Part shown: positions 7,936-17,736 of the stretch, piece by piece | How positions within the stretch are numbered: the first letter of the stretch is position 1 | Layout: the number at the start of each line of letters is the position of its first letter | Origin: JAWKNZ01 sp041391425 | GTDB taxonomy: Bacteria; Bdellovibrionota_B; Oligoflexia; Oligoflexales; JAWKNZ01 | Length of the DNA: 64,000 nucleotides | Assembly (NCBI GenBank): GCA_041391425.1 | Contig: JAWKNZ010000005.1 | Span: forward strand, 248,001 to 312,000 | Direction of reading: 5' to 3' | Position numbers and translations under genes: made by a program | Notes under the pieces: generated by a model | Seen by the model: the letters and a program-made list of their open reading frames with translations, nothing else | Database searches by the model: none | Told to the model about the DNA's origin: nothing

Positions 7936-10359
7936 ATGAAAAATCCGGACTTGATAAACCCAAATACAAAAGTTGATTTATCTAAAGATGAAATCTTAAA
8001 TGATTACAATATTGCATATCAGAGCCGCCAGGCTAGCCTAATCGGCCGCAAAGAAGTCCTCGCCGGCAAAGCAAAATTCGGAATATTTGGTGACGGCAAA
8101 GAAATTGCGCAGGTAGCAATGGCTAGAGCCTTTCAAAAAGGAGACTGGCGCAGTGGTTATTATCGTGATCAAACATTTATGCTTGCAATTGGCGAGACCG
8201 ATATTGCCGCATTTTTTTCTCAATTATATGCAGATACTAATATTGAGCATGAACCAGCATCTGGCGGAAGGCAAATGGGGAGTCATTTTGCAAGCCGTTT
8301 TTTAGATAATCAAGGTAATTGGCAGAATCAAAAAGACAAATACAATATTGCCGCCGATTTATCTCCAACGGCTGGACAAATGGCTAAGCTTGTCGGACTT
8401 GGCTATGCTTCAAAACTCTATCGACAACAATCAAAACTAAAAGAATGGGACCAATATCAAAAATTTTCTGCAGAAGGTAACGAAGTTGCTTTCGGCACCA
8501 TCGGAAATGCCTCTACATCAGAAGGAGTCTTTTGGGAAGCCATAAACGCAGCAGGGGTGCTACAAATACCGTTAGCAATTTCGATTTGGGACGATGAGTA
8601 TGGTATTTCCGTTCCTGCTAAATACCATACCGTAAAGACATCGATTTCAAAAGCATTAGAAGGTTTTCGTAGCAACGAAAAAGAATTAGGAATCGACCTA
8701 TATGTCTTCAAAGGTTGGGATTACCCGTCACTAGTAAAAGGTTACAAAGAAGGCATCAGTAAATGCAGAGAGTTACATACACCCGCTGTTTTTCATATTA
8801 TTGAGATGACTCAGCCACAAGGCCACTCTACTAGTGGCAGTCACGAACGCTACAAATCTACAGAAAGACTAAAATACGAAAACTCAATTGATTGTATTGC
8901 TACAATGCGCCAATGGATTGTCAATTCAGGCATAGCTACAGATAACGAACTTGATAGTTTAGAACAATCAGCAATCAAGTATGTAGAAGATCAAAAAGAG
9001 TTAGCTTGGCAGAGATTTCGCGCGCCTATTTTAAAAGAGCGTGAAGAAGCAATAACTCTTCTACAAACGATAGAACAAGAAGATCCTCAAAATAGTGCAA
9101 TTGCGTCTGCCCGCAAAAAACTACAAGACCTTCCTTCTTTTACTCGTAGAAATATATGTTCAACATTAGAAAGAATCTTACTTGCACTGAGAGACAACTC
9201 CTCGCCAGGAAAAAATCAACTATGCAGCTATTTACAGGAATACCAAAAAATAAATCGAGAACGTTACAACACGCATTTGATTAACGAAAATGAACATTCG
9301 CCTTTGTCCGTTATCGAGATTAAACCAAAATATGGTGAAAAGCTGAAGATTGTTGACAGCAGAAACATCATTCAGTCATATTTTGACCTAAAGTTCTCTC
9401 AAGACCCTAGGGTTTTCGTAATAGGAGAAGATGTTGGTAAAATCGGTGGCGTCAATGCCGAATTTGAAGGATTACAAGAAAAACATGGTGAATTGCAGCT
9501 AACTGACACAGGAATCCGAGAAGCCACAATACTCGGACAAGGAATCGGAGCTGCCATGAGAGGGCTACGGCCAATCATTGAAATTCAGTATCTTGATTAC
9601 CTCCTTTATTGTTTTCAAACCCTTTCTGACGACCTGGCATCTCTACACTACCGCTCAGCAGGAGGGCAGGCTTCTCCATGCATCATAAGAACCAGAGGCC
9701 ATAGATTAGAAGGAATTTGGCATTCTGGCTCTCCTATTTCAATGATATTGGGTGGAGCAAGAGGTATCCATGTTTGTGTACCTAGGAATAGTACACAGGC
9801 AGCGGGTATGTACGAAACATTGCTGCAAGGTAACGACCCTGCTTTAGTAATAGAAGTTTTAAATGGTTATCGCACAAAAGAGCCTATGGCGGAAAATATC
9901 GGATCCTATACTGTACCATTAGGTGTTCCTGAAATCATTCATGAAGGTAATGACATTACTGTCGTCACTTATGGAGCAAATGTTCGTATAGCACAAGAGG
10001 CAATCCAAGTTTTAAATGACTACGATATTGGTGTCGAGTTGATAGACGTACAAACGTTACTTCCATTTGATCGATTCAACATAATTAAAAAGTCTATCGA
10101 AAAGACAAATGCAGTTATATTTTTTGATGAAGATGTGCCTGGAGGCGCTACTGCATATATGATGAGAGAAGTTATAGAAAGACAAAATGCCTATGACTAT
10201 TTAGATGCTGCGCCGAGGTGCCTAAGCGCTCAAGCACACCGCCCAGCATACGCATCAGACGGTGATTATTTCTCAAAACCTAATGCAGAAGATTTAATAT
10301 CTCTAATCTATGAAGTTATGCATGAGCGTGAGCCAAAAAGTTTTCCTGAATATAAGTGA
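7936..10359 (+). CDS. Fused E1 alpha/beta of a thiamine-dependent 2-oxoacid dehydrogenase
   Basis: About 807 residues, with both E1 subunits in one chain. The N-terminal half is the alpha part (GYYRDQTFMLAIG; FGTIGNASTSEGVFWEAINA in the thiamine diphosphate region). The C-terminal half is the transketolase-like beta part (FVIGEDVGKIGGVN; TDTGIREATILGQGIGAAMR; SAQAHRPAYASDGDY near the end). It decarboxylates a 2-oxoacid, probably a branched-chain one or pyruvate, and passes the acyl group to an E2. Substrate is not readable from sequence. No E2 or E3 gene is in the window. I start at ATG 7936 (GGAG seven bases upstream). Confidence 0.9.
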   Translation: MKNPDLINPNTKVDLSKDEILNDYNIAYQSRQASLIGRKEVLAGKAKFGIFGDGKEIAQVAMARAFQKGDWRSGYYRDQTFMLAIGETDIAAFFSQLYADTNIEHEPASGGRQMGSHFASRFLDNQGNWQNQKDKYNIAADLSPTAGQMAKLVGLGYASKLYRQQSKLKEWDQYQKFSAEGNEVAFGTIGNASTSEGVFWEAINAAGVLQIPLAISIWDDEYGISVPAKYHTVKTSISKALEGFRSNEKELGIDLYVFKGWDYPSLVKGYKEGISKCRELHTPAVFHIIEMTQPQGHSTSGSHERYKSTERLKYENSIDCIATMRQWIVNSGIATDNELDSLEQSAIKYVEDQKELAWQRFRAPILKEREEAITLLQTIEQEDPQNSAIASARKKLQDLPSFTRRNICSTLERILLALRDNSSPGKNQLCSYLQEYQKINRERYNTHLINENEHSPLSVIEIKPKYGEKLKIVDSRNIIQSYFDLKFSQDPRVFVIGEDVGKIGGVNAEFEGLQEKHGELQLTDTGIREATILGQGIGAAMRGLRPIIEIQYLDYLLYCFQTLSDDLASLHYRSAGGQASPCIIRTRGHRLEGIWHSGSPISMILGGARGIHVCVPRNSTQAAGMYETLLQGNDPALVIEVLNGYRTKEPMAENIGSYTVPLGVPEIIHEGNDITVVTYGANVRIAQEAIQVLNDYDIGVELIDVQTLLPFDRFNIIKKSIEKTNAVIFFDEDVPGGATAYMMREVIERQNAYDYLDAAPRCLSAQAHRPAYASDGDYFSKPNAEDLISLIYEVMHEREPKSFPEYK

Positions 10360-10502
10360 CCATTGGAAAAAAGCGAGCTAGTTATGATGCTTCTTCGAGA
10401 AACACCGACTAGTTCCTTCTAAAGGCGGATCAACATTTTGGGCATAAGGGTGAAAGGGAATTTTTAAGAGGAGCCGTATACGCATACATAGCAGTTAATC
10501 TT

Positions 10503-11111
10503 TTATAATAAGACTCCATATTCTGCCAAGCTTTTACGATAAGACTTAACATCGGTGAACAAAGCAGCATGTAATCCATGACGCCTCCCAGCATCGATAT
10601 TTTGTATAAGATCATCCGTATAAAAACATTCTTGAGGAAGAAGCCCAGATTTTTCAATAGCAGAGTGATAAATTGCAGATTCAGGTTTCACCGCACCTAC
10701 AAGAAAAGAATAGATTTTTACATCAAACTTAGAAAAAATATTAGGCCATTTGTTTTCTATATAATTAGCATTGAGTGCGCTGATATTAGATAATGCCATA
10801 ATTCTAAAATTTTTATTCACTGCATCTAAAAATAGTTGTTCAATTCCATCAACAATCTCAAACATATCATTAAATGCATCTGCAATTGCTTCATCATGTG
10901 GATTGTAGCCTAGCTGCATTTTTAATTCCTTAAGCAGCTCTTCAGTCGTAATCTGTCCAGATTCATAGCTCAAATGCATTCCACTTGCAAATAAACACTT
11001 TTGAATGCTCTCGGCAGTAGTTTTAAATACTTCCGCGAGTTGCAAACATGCTTTCTCATGCGAAAACTTAAGGACAACATTACCAATATCGAAAATAAGA
11101 CATTTAAGCAT
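10503..11111 (-). CDS. HAD-superfamily hydrolase (subclass IA)
   Basis: 202 residues, cytoplasmic. All four HAD motifs are visible: motif I FDIGNVVLKF with nucleophile Asp8, motif II ALSN, motif III Lys in AVKPES, and motif IV FYTDD. The DxG form of motif I is that of YihX-like sugar-phosphate or nucleotide phosphatases, so phosphatase activity is likely, substrate unknown. AGGAA lies about seven bases upstream of the ATG. It converges on the E1 gene and is followed on its 5' side by a long non-coding stretch. Confidence 0.88.
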   Translation of the reverse strand: MLKCLIFDIGNVVLKFSHEKACLQLAEVFKTTAESIQKCLFASGMHLSYESGQITTEELLKELKMQLGYNPHDEAIADAFNDMFEIVDGIEQLFLDAVNKNFRIMALSNISALNANYIENKWPNIFSKFDVKIYSFLVGAVKPESAIYHSAIEKSGLLPQECFYTDDLIQNIDAGRRHGLHAALFTDVKSYRKSLAEYGVLL

Positions 11112-12323
11112 TAAGGTTCCTATTCTTTTAAATTTCTGTCAATACATCAACAAATGAAGCTCTATCCAATAAGTAGAATATCAAAGACAAAGAAAAAGAA
11201 AAAAAAGTATCTACATTATAGATTCATAATAATTACACTCTTTCACCAAAACAGAATAAAAAACCTTGGTAACATAAAGCTTCTAAAAATGAGTGAAACT
11301 ACTCATTATAGTGAGATAAATACCGACGAACCAGTAAAGCCAGAAGGTAAATCGTCCTTGATTTTTAAGAGAGAATAAATTTAAATAATTTAATCACAGC
11401 ACAAAAAGCTTAATAATTTTATTTTATTTCAATGTGTTACCAATCTCTGTGATTTTTTTTATAAAAAAACAGCTCATTCGCGCCCAGAACAATGCAGATA
11501 AAAACGTTAGAAAATGTAACATATTGTTATTATAAAACTTAATTGCAGTACAAAAATCTTCTAATATTCATGCCAAAGCCGGACAGTGCCTAACCATACG
11601 TAATTTATAGATTAATTATAAATTTTGGAAAATATTCGATTACACGCGCACTTCCCTCTACTCTACAATCAAGGCAAGGGTTTACATCAGAAGTGGCTTT
11701 GAACTAATTGGTTAGAGGCCGGGCAGATTGAAAATAGTTTTCTGACTTAATTGGCGGTACTAAATCATCTACCACAATCTTTGGTGTTAATTCTAGTATT
11801 ATAAAGACCCTCACAGGAACAAGAAAATTTCTGTATTTTGTGGAAAGTGCTGAAATGAACTTAATTGACCGACATTCACTTAGCTCAATAAATGTTCCTG
11901 TCGTCATATCCCATTTGGATCTTTAACGATCTATCTCTGCCGATCGGTCTGATTGACTTGGTAAACAAAGCACGTCCCACAAAATGAGAGTGACGGGTGC
12001 GGCTACAACCGCACCCCCCGCCCCTCCAACCAAATTTAAGATTTTAGTACACCAAAGCTAGTTAGGGCCAAAATGGCGTATAATGTAAATTATTTGATAC
12101 TAAATACCTTTGTACTACTTTAGCCAAAGTAAATATGATATAAGCTGGCTAGGAAGAACTCCAATAGTCAAGGATGAAGCAGACCGAAGTGCAAGATCAA
12201 AGCGCAGAGGAGAGGAAATCTGCATTATGTTTTAATAATAAGATATTTTTTCTCAGACTGCACGATGATGATTCCACCAGGTAACTTCTAAAGAAGACGA
12301 TTTTAAATAAATAAGAGGTCATC
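11112..12323. other. 1.2-kb stretch without a convincing gene
   Basis: Mostly AT-rich. It holds a short plus-strand frame 11289-11378 (29 residues, MSETTHYSEINTDEPVKPEG...) with no good ribosome site, and a 67-codon minus-strand frame 11704-11907 that I cannot place in a family; both may be remnants. A G+C-rich perfect hairpin (11995-12002 with 12009-12016) lies inside. The last 20 bases carry the ribosome site of the esterase gene. Nothing else was recognised. Confidence 0.5.
11995..12016. repeat. G+C-rich perfect hairpin
   Basis: GGGTGCGG and CCGCACCC pair perfectly around a six-base loop, followed by a C-rich run on the plus strand. There is no T-tract after it in either direction, so it is not a standard terminator. 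Its base composition contrasts with the surroundings. Confidence 0.55.
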
Positions 12324-13292
12324 ATGAAACGCCTAACTAACCTTTTGATCTTAAGCAATCTACTCATAGGTACTACAAGCTCATTATTCGCCATCGATAC
12401 TCATACATTATCAGAGTGGCCTGATCGCCCCTATTTAATAGCAGCTCCTGCACAAGCAACAAGTAGCAAAAACTTAGTGCCCGTTATTCTTTCTTTGCAT
12501 GGTTCCGGCAGCAATGCCTTTGAACAAAGGATTAATACTTGTGCAAATGGAGAAGCTACGGATGAAAATTGCCTAGAAACATTGGGAAACAAAGAAGGTT
12601 TTGCAGTCATTTATCCTAGCGGAGTAATATCAGGCCCTGGATGCAGAATCGAAGGGATCAAATGCTATAAAAGATATTGGAATATAGATGATACTTGTAA
12701 CCTAAATTCATTATATTCAGAAAAAGAAAATACAAAAAGTATATCTAATTTAGAAAACTTATATTTGAGGAAAATAATATTGGATGCAGCTAGAAAGTAT
12801 CCGATTGATACCAACAGAATTTATATTTCCGGCATGTCAAATGGCGCAGCAAAGGCCGCTAGCTTCGCATGTAATAACCCTAATCTTGTTAAAGGTGCAG
12901 CCGCAATAGGAGGAATAGCAGCTCCTTGCGAATGCAGTGGTGCAAGCCAAAACCTGCAAAACCTAGCATTAATTCATTTTCATGGCACTACTGATCCAAT
13001 TTGGAGCTATGCTGCAGCCAACAATAGTTTTAAAAAATGGTTATCAAAATACAATTGTAAAGATGAAGTTATAGATGCCATACCCGACTTAGATGCTAAT
13101 GATGGTACACGTGTCTTTAAAAAATCATACCCGTCTTCTTGTGCAACTATAAAACAATACAAGATTGAAGGAGGAGGACACACCTGGCCAAACGGCTTCC
13201 TCTATTCAACTAGAGTTGGAAAAGTTACTAGAGACATAGATGGCAATCAAATCATGTGGGATTTTTTTCAAAGCGCTCATACAACACCATGA
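12324..13292 (+). CDS. Secreted esterase, PHB-depolymerase-like family
   Basis: 322 residues. A signal peptide (about 1-23, ending SLFA) points to export. The body is an alpha/beta hydrolase of the polyhydroxybutyrate depolymerase/feruloyl esterase-like group: ILSLHGSGSNAFEQR near the oxyanion hole, nucleophile Ser in YISGMSNGAA, acid in HFHGTTDPIW, and His in GGGHTWPNG. Several Cys residues suit disulfides in the periplasm or outside. The true substrate is unknown; no PHB synthesis genes are present here. AGAGGTC lies five bases before the ATG. The phosphatase gene follows 13 bases downstream. Confidence 0.85.
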   Translation: MKRLTNLLILSNLLIGTTSSLFAIDTHTLSEWPDRPYLIAAPAQATSSKNLVPVILSLHGSGSNAFEQRINTCANGEATDENCLETLGNKEGFAVIYPSGVISGPGCRIEGIKCYKRYWNIDDTCNLNSLYSEKENTKSISNLENLYLRKIILDAARKYPIDTNRIYISGMSNGAAKAASFACNNPNLVKGAAAIGGIAAPCECSGASQNLQNLALIHFHGTTDPIWSYAAANNSFKKWLSKYNCKDEVIDAIPDLDANDGTRVFKKSYPSSCATIKQYKIEGGGHTWPNGFLYSTRVGKVTRDIDGNQIMWDFFQSAHTTP

Positions 13293-13305
13293 GGTAAAAA
13301 TAATT

Positions 13306-13824
13306 ATGGCACTTAGATCAATCGTATTTATACGCCACGGGGAACCTTACCCATATCGAGCGGATGAATCAGATCATGCCAGAAAGCTTACGGAAAAAGG
13401 ACGAGAGCAAGTTAAAAACGTCGCTTTGCAACTCTTAGGGTACAATTTCATTCCAGAACTAATATACTGCTCTGATGCCGTACGAGCGTTGGAAACTCTA
13501 GCCTCATACAAAGAGGCAGTCCAACAAGCCAAAACACAAGTAAATTCAATTAAGCAGGTCATAGTCGAGAAAAAATTGTACCATGCAACGGCTGATGATC
13601 TATTTCATTGTTTATATGCATTAGATGATAACATTAACAGTGTACTATTTATTGGCCATAATCCTACTTGGTCGACATTTTCAAGCTCTAGAAGTAAAGA
13701 TGCAATAAATTTGAGGCATGCAAATGCAGCATATTTTGTAGCTGATATAGAGGCTTGGAGCGATTGTCATATAGCATGGAAGCTTGAGCAACACATAAAA
13801 CCAACTACCCATAAACTAACCTGA
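13306..13824 (+). CDS. SixA-like histidine phosphatase
   Basis: About 172 residues. The phosphoglycerate-mutase-like fold is shown by SIVFIRHGEPYPYR (catalytic His in RHG) and by the second His in FIGHNPTWSTF. Short members like this dephosphorylate phosphohistidine proteins (SixA) or small phosphoesters. The start at ATG 13306 is chosen because GAGGT lies ten bases upstream and RHG then falls near residue 9, as usual for SixA. It follows the esterase by 13 bases and converges with the PlsC-like gene. Confidence 0.85.
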   Translation: MALRSIVFIRHGEPYPYRADESDHARKLTEKGREQVKNVALQLLGYNFIPELIYCSDAVRALETLASYKEAVQQAKTQVNSIKQVIVEKKLYHATADDLFHCLYALDDNINSVLFIGHNPTWSTFSSSRSKDAINLRHANAAYFVADIEAWSDCHIAWKLEQHIKPTTHKLT

Positions 13825-13853
13825 GAAAACATCAGAAAACTATGAAATATAAG

Positions 13854-14660
13854 CTATTCACTATTAAGAGCGAAGCTCACCTTATTTCCCTTAATTGGAA
13901 TATAACGCGACAGCACAGCTTTATGGGCTACAATCGATAGTTCTACCGGATCATTTACTCTTAGTGAGTCAATTAACTTACTAATACTGACCTCAACATT
14001 AAGCCTTCTTTGTTGTAAAAACTTCCATAAGTGAGAAGCAAAGCGCATCTTGCCATACCAAAAGACTAAATCTCTATTGTGAGCACATATCGGGCGATAA
14101 TTAAGTGCTTGGTAATTCAAAGTTATTGGAATAACACGAGCACCGCATTCGCGAGCTGCTCTAAATAGAGGAATCTTAAACCGCTCTACCGTGGATCCAC
14201 AAGTACTTGTAGCTTCGGGAAAAATAATTACATCTAAGCCGGCAGCCAAAGCATTTGATATATCTTTTATTTCTTGTTCAATTTTATCTTTATTACGTCT
14301 TTCAACATATAAACACCCACCCACATCGCACAACATGCCTAAAAACAGAGTGTTTTTCATTTCAACAGAAGTAACAAAACAACTTGGATGATTTGCAGCT
14401 AATATAAGAACATCTAAATATGATAGATGATTTGCAACTAGTAAATCACCTATCTTTTTTTGTTTCAGAGGTATATATCCTTTCCAATTAGTTTCAATAG
14501 CAAATAGTTTTAAAACAAGATTGCAATAGAATGCCTTAATCTGGCCAATGAACTTTCTAGAACGATAGCGTCGCCATTTTGACCACCAATAAAATGGCAG
14601 AGTCGTAATAATGAATCCTAAGGCTAAGAATAAAAATATGATTCCTTTAAATATTGCCAT
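13854..14660 (-). CDS. PlsC-family 1-acylglycerol-3-phosphate-type acyltransferase
   Basis: 268 residues with an N-terminal membrane segment (about 5-27). The acyltransferase motifs are NHLSYLD (HX4D) and FPEATST, a variant of FPEGT with Ala for Gly, followed by RVIPITLNYQ. It moves an acyl chain from ACP or CoA to a lysolipid at the inner membrane. Its ATG abuts the TGA of the upstream GNAT acyltransferase (TGAATG), so translation is coupled. That pairing suggests an OlsA-like role in ornithine-lipid synthesis, though an ordinary PlsC role cannot be excluded. Confidence 0.85.
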   Translation of the reverse strand: MAIFKGIIFLFLALGFIITTLPFYWWSKWRRYRSRKFIGQIKAFYCNLVLKLFAIETNWKGYIPLKQKKIGDLLVANHLSYLDVLILAANHPSCFVTSVEMKNTLFLGMLCDVGGCLYVERRNKDKIEQEIKDISNALAAGLDVIIFPEATSTCGSTVERFKIPLFRAARECGARVIPITLNYQALNYRPICAHNRDLVFWYGKMRFASHLWKFLQQRRLNVEVSISKLIDSLRVNDPVELSIVAHKAVLSRYIPIKGNKVSFALNSE

Positions 14661-15506
14661 TCATACCTCAGAATTAAAATATCTATTTTTGAACATACTG
14701 TTTATTTCACTTATGTTCAAAATAGTAAGTAAGTCATAACAAGAAAATTCTTTATCATATGCAGGCATAGAATGAATTTTTGCGCCTGCCAAAATATAAC
14801 TCCTCAATAGAGGTGGAAGAGTTTTTACAACCTTACTAGCCATAGTATCAAAGTTTTTGTTTACGCACACATCCCTAACATACTGTTCATTCACAGTTGC
14901 ATTATATTGCAGACTACAATGCCCTGCTTCAAACAAGCTTTGATACAATGAATAAGCTAGATCATTATCAATAGTTTTAATACTTGAACAGCCAAAAAGA
15001 AACTGGCTATTTGTCAGCTTACAGTACCTGCCTACTCCCTTCCAAAGCAAATCAATTACACTTCCATTTCTATAGTTTTCATCTATACAAGCACGCCCTA
15101 ACTCCAATTTTATTCCAGGCTCTGACAAAAAGGTTCCTAGATTAAATTCATTCTGTGAATAAAAACTATCTGTATAAGTTGAACATAGTAATCGGTAAGT
15201 GCCTACAACTCTGTTTTCATCCTTAGCTTCTATCATAATATGGTCACAATGCTTATCATATCCATCGAAATCTAAATATACATCTGATTCTGATTCATTA
15301 TTTTCTTGTAGAAAACATTTATATCGTAGTTGAAATACCTTTTCTAAATCAGGGACTGAAGTTGCTGTCTTCAAGATATAACGATTCGTTTCAATGAAAA
15401 TATGATGCTTTGTATAAAATTCAAAAAAACCTTCTAATTCTTTCTCCTTTGTTACGTTTAAAGAAAAATCAGAATAGGGCACCAAATTCTGAGCTGTTGA
15501 TAACAT
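14661..15506 (-). CDS. GNAT acyltransferase, OlsB-like
   Basis: About 281 residues. It resembles the ornithine-acyl-ACP N-acyltransferase (OlsB)/hemolysin-like GNAT group: RYKCFLQENN early, VVGTYRLL, ELGRACIDENYRNG, and FGCSSIKT in the acyl-donor region. The expected reaction is amide-linking a 3-hydroxy fatty acid to ornithine, giving lyso-ornithine lipid, which a PlsC-type enzyme then completes. The start at ATG 15506 is set by GGAGG seven bases upstream; a TTG 24 bases earlier is unlikely. It may use another amino acid or amine. Confidence 0.75.
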   Translation of the reverse strand: MLSTAQNLVPYSDFSLNVTKEKELEGFFEFYTKHHIFIETNRYILKTATSVPDLEKVFQLRYKCFLQENNESESDVYLDFDGYDKHCDHIMIEAKDENRVVGTYRLLCSTYTDSFYSQNEFNLGTFLSEPGIKLELGRACIDENYRNGSVIDLLWKGVGRYCKLTNSQFLFGCSSIKTIDNDLAYSLYQSLFEAGHCSLQYNATVNEQYVRDVCVNKNFDTMASKVVKTLPPLLRSYILAGAKIHSMPAYDKEFSCYDLLTILNISEINSMFKNRYFNSEV

Positions 15507-15897
15507 AGATTTCCTCCATTGATCGCTCAAACATGCTAATCTAAGCGACCGATTAATTCCAAAAGGACACTTGTAAAGACTTTCTTCATATCAATACAAA
15601 AATACTATCGCTCATATGCATTAGATTTCAGTTAGGTTATAAATAGAATTTCATTTTCAATACATTTTAAATATATCGGTTTAACAAATTTCGTACTCTT
15701 GCATCTTTCTATCATTCTTGTAGGTAAATTTAATTTATGTAAATATAGATAGTAAATTTCCTGATTAGATGAGATCTAATTTTAATTCGGGAAAAAATCA
15801 TCCTTATATAGAATATTTGACACTTGGACTATTTCCACGCAATCTTAATTGCACAAATAAAAAGTTTTGAGTTGATAATTGCTTTGGAAAACAAATT
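15507..15897. other. 391-base AT-rich divergent intergenic region
   Basis: It separates the minus-strand acyltransferase pair from the plus-strand M14 peptidase, so both promoters should lie here. A TTGACA at 15818-15823 is present, but no well-spaced -10 box was found. No gene or repeat was recognised. Confidence 0.4.
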
Positions 15898-16872
15898 ATG
15901 CTTAAAGACCTTCCAGAATTAAAAAAAATAAGAACATTAGCACAGCTTGCCGACAAAAGTTTGGTGAAAACTAATGAGCTTGCAAGGGTTGATATAAAAA
16001 ACAAAAGCTATCCTATAATTTCTTTTGAAATCGGCACTGACGATGTCGAAGCGCCCGTATTAGGATTATTTGGAGGCGTGCATGGCTTAGAAAAGGTGGG
16101 TACACATGTGGTGGTTTCTTACCTGCAAAGCCTATTCCGTCAAATGAAGTGGGATGATGATCTCAGGGCGCAACTAAATTCTAGCAGAATCGTAGCCATC
16201 CCTTTATTAAACCCTGGAGGCATGGCTACAAATCGTAGAGCCAATCCCAAAGGGATAGATTTAATGCGCAATGCCCCTATAGAAGCCGATGGCAAAAACC
16301 TACCCCTATTAATCGGCGGGCACCGGATATCGAATCGTCTTCCATGGTACCGAGGAAAAAAAGGTGATGAGATGGAGTTAGAGGCTCAAACTTTGGTATC
16401 CTTTGTTAAAGAAAAAATTTTCCCCTCAACAACAGCACTAACCGTAGATTTTCACTCTGGCTTTGGGATGATCGATCGTTTTTGGTATCCTTATGCAAAA
16501 ACGTCTTCTCAATTTCCCAATATTAAAGATGTACAAGGTTTAAAGGACCTATTAGACGAAACTCTTCACCACCATATATATAGTATTGAACCCCAATCTT
16601 ATAGCTACACAACCCATGGGGATTTGTGGGATTTTCTTTATGACCAGCACTTCCAAGAAAACATAAGAAATGGCCATAAAGTCTTTATCCCATGGACATT
16701 AGAAATGGGATCTTGGAATTGGATTAAAAAGAATCCAAAACAAATATTTTCTTCATTGGGTTTATTTAATCCAATAATCGAGCATCGTCATGACCGTACA
16801 ATGCGACGCCATCAAGCCTTAGTCGAGTTCCTTTTTCGAGCGGTTCGCAACCCCATTTGGAGAGCATTATGA
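15898..16872 (+). CDS. M14-family zinc carboxypeptidase-like protein
   Basis: 324 residues, no signal peptide. The zinc site is visible as HxxE in GGVHGLEKVGTH and a later His in TVDFHSGFG; the putative catalytic Glu is in TLEMGSWNW. The segment NPGGMATNRRANPKGIDLMR is typical of M14 substrate binding. It removes C-terminal residues from peptides or deacylates amino-acid conjugates; which is not readable. The ribosome site is weak (TTTGGAAA). Its TGA overlaps the ATG of the following alpha/beta hydrolase gene (ATGA), so the two form a coupled pair. Confidence 0.82.
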   Translation: MLKDLPELKKIRTLAQLADKSLVKTNELARVDIKNKSYPIISFEIGTDDVEAPVLGLFGGVHGLEKVGTHVVVSYLQSLFRQMKWDDDLRAQLNSSRIVAIPLLNPGGMATNRRANPKGIDLMRNAPIEADGKNLPLLIGGHRISNRLPWYRGKKGDEMELEAQTLVSFVKEKIFPSTTALTVDFHSGFGMIDRFWYPYAKTSSQFPNIKDVQGLKDLLDETLHHHIYSIEPQSYSYTTHGDLWDFLYDQHFQENIRNGHKVFIPWTLEMGSWNWIKKNPKQIFSSLGLFNPIIEHRHDRTMRRHQALVEFLFRAVRNPIWRAL

Positions 16873-17638
16873 CAAGCTTTGCTGATGTTCATTGGTTTCT
16901 TATTAGAGGTTTAGCACGTGAAACCAGACACTGGGGCTCCTTTACACATCTGCTTGCTAAACAGTGCCAGGGGTCACGCCTTTAGAACTTCCAGGAATTG
17001 GAACAAGGAAAAACGAAAAATCCCCCCTTCGAGTTTATGATTATGTAGATGATCTTAGGAGATTATACTTAGCAGAAAAATATCAAGGCCCGAAAGGGCT
17101 ACTAGGAATTTCATTCGGCGGCATGATTGCTCAGTCTTGGCTTAGCCAATACCAAAGTGATTTTTTATTTGCTGCACTAATAAACACAAGCGCTAAAATA
17201 CTATCGCCAGCCTATAAACGCCTTACTCCCAAAGCTTTATCCACTTTATGCCGGACTACATGTAGCATTAATAAAGAAAAAAGAATTAAGACAATTCTGC
17301 AAGGAACAACCAATCTTATAAAAATCGATCCACCTCTCATCACGAAGTGGCTGGAATACGAAAACGAATATCCGACATCTTCTCTTAGCTTCATCAGACA
17401 GTTATTCGCTGCCTACAATTTCTCACCTGTAAAAAGCATTAAAACTCCGATAGCTATATTTTTAAGTGCACAAGATTCCTTTGTCTCCCCACAGTGTTCC
17501 AAACAATTAGCCGAGTTTTATCAAGCCCCTCTCTTTATACACAAGACGGCAGGACATGACTTACCGTTGGATGATCCGCAATGGCTGCTAAATGCACTAC
17601 GAGAAAGTTACGACACAATACCCAAAACCCACGGCTAA
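16869..17638 (+). pseudogene. Alpha/beta hydrolase, single frameshift near 16960
   Basis: The natural start is ATG 16869, overlapping the M14 stop codon as ATGA. That frame reads through WGSFTHLLAKQ and then stops at 16981, while the continuation (PGVTPLELPGIGTRKN) is in another frame. Loss of one T near 16961 explains it. The rest is intact to 17638: nucleophile elbow GISFGG, acid in LSAQDSFVSP, His in KTAGHDLPLDD. The full product would be about 256 residues. A GTG at 16964 could give a 224-residue protein lacking the first strands and the oxyanion region, probably inactive. Confidence 0.78.
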
Positions 17639-17657
17639 TTTGAAAAAAAGGAAATTC

Positions 17658-17686
17658 TTGTATTTGACTAACCTAATGTCTATAAT
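17658..17686 (+). promoter_or_regulatory. Possible sigma-70-type promoter for the lipoprotein gene
   Basis: TTGTAT at 17658-17663 and TATAAT at 17681-17686 with 17 bases between, 51 bases before the ATG at 17737. Sequence match only. Confidence 0.5.
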
Positions 17687-17736
17687 CCTACTTTAAGAAT
17701 TCAATTTACCATTTAGTAGTATACGAAAGGTCTATT

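Noticed and set aside
11704..11907. 67-codon minus-strand frame in the 11-12 kb gap
   Set aside because: No family, no good ribosome site, surrounded by decayed DNA; kept only as a possible remnant in the gap entry.
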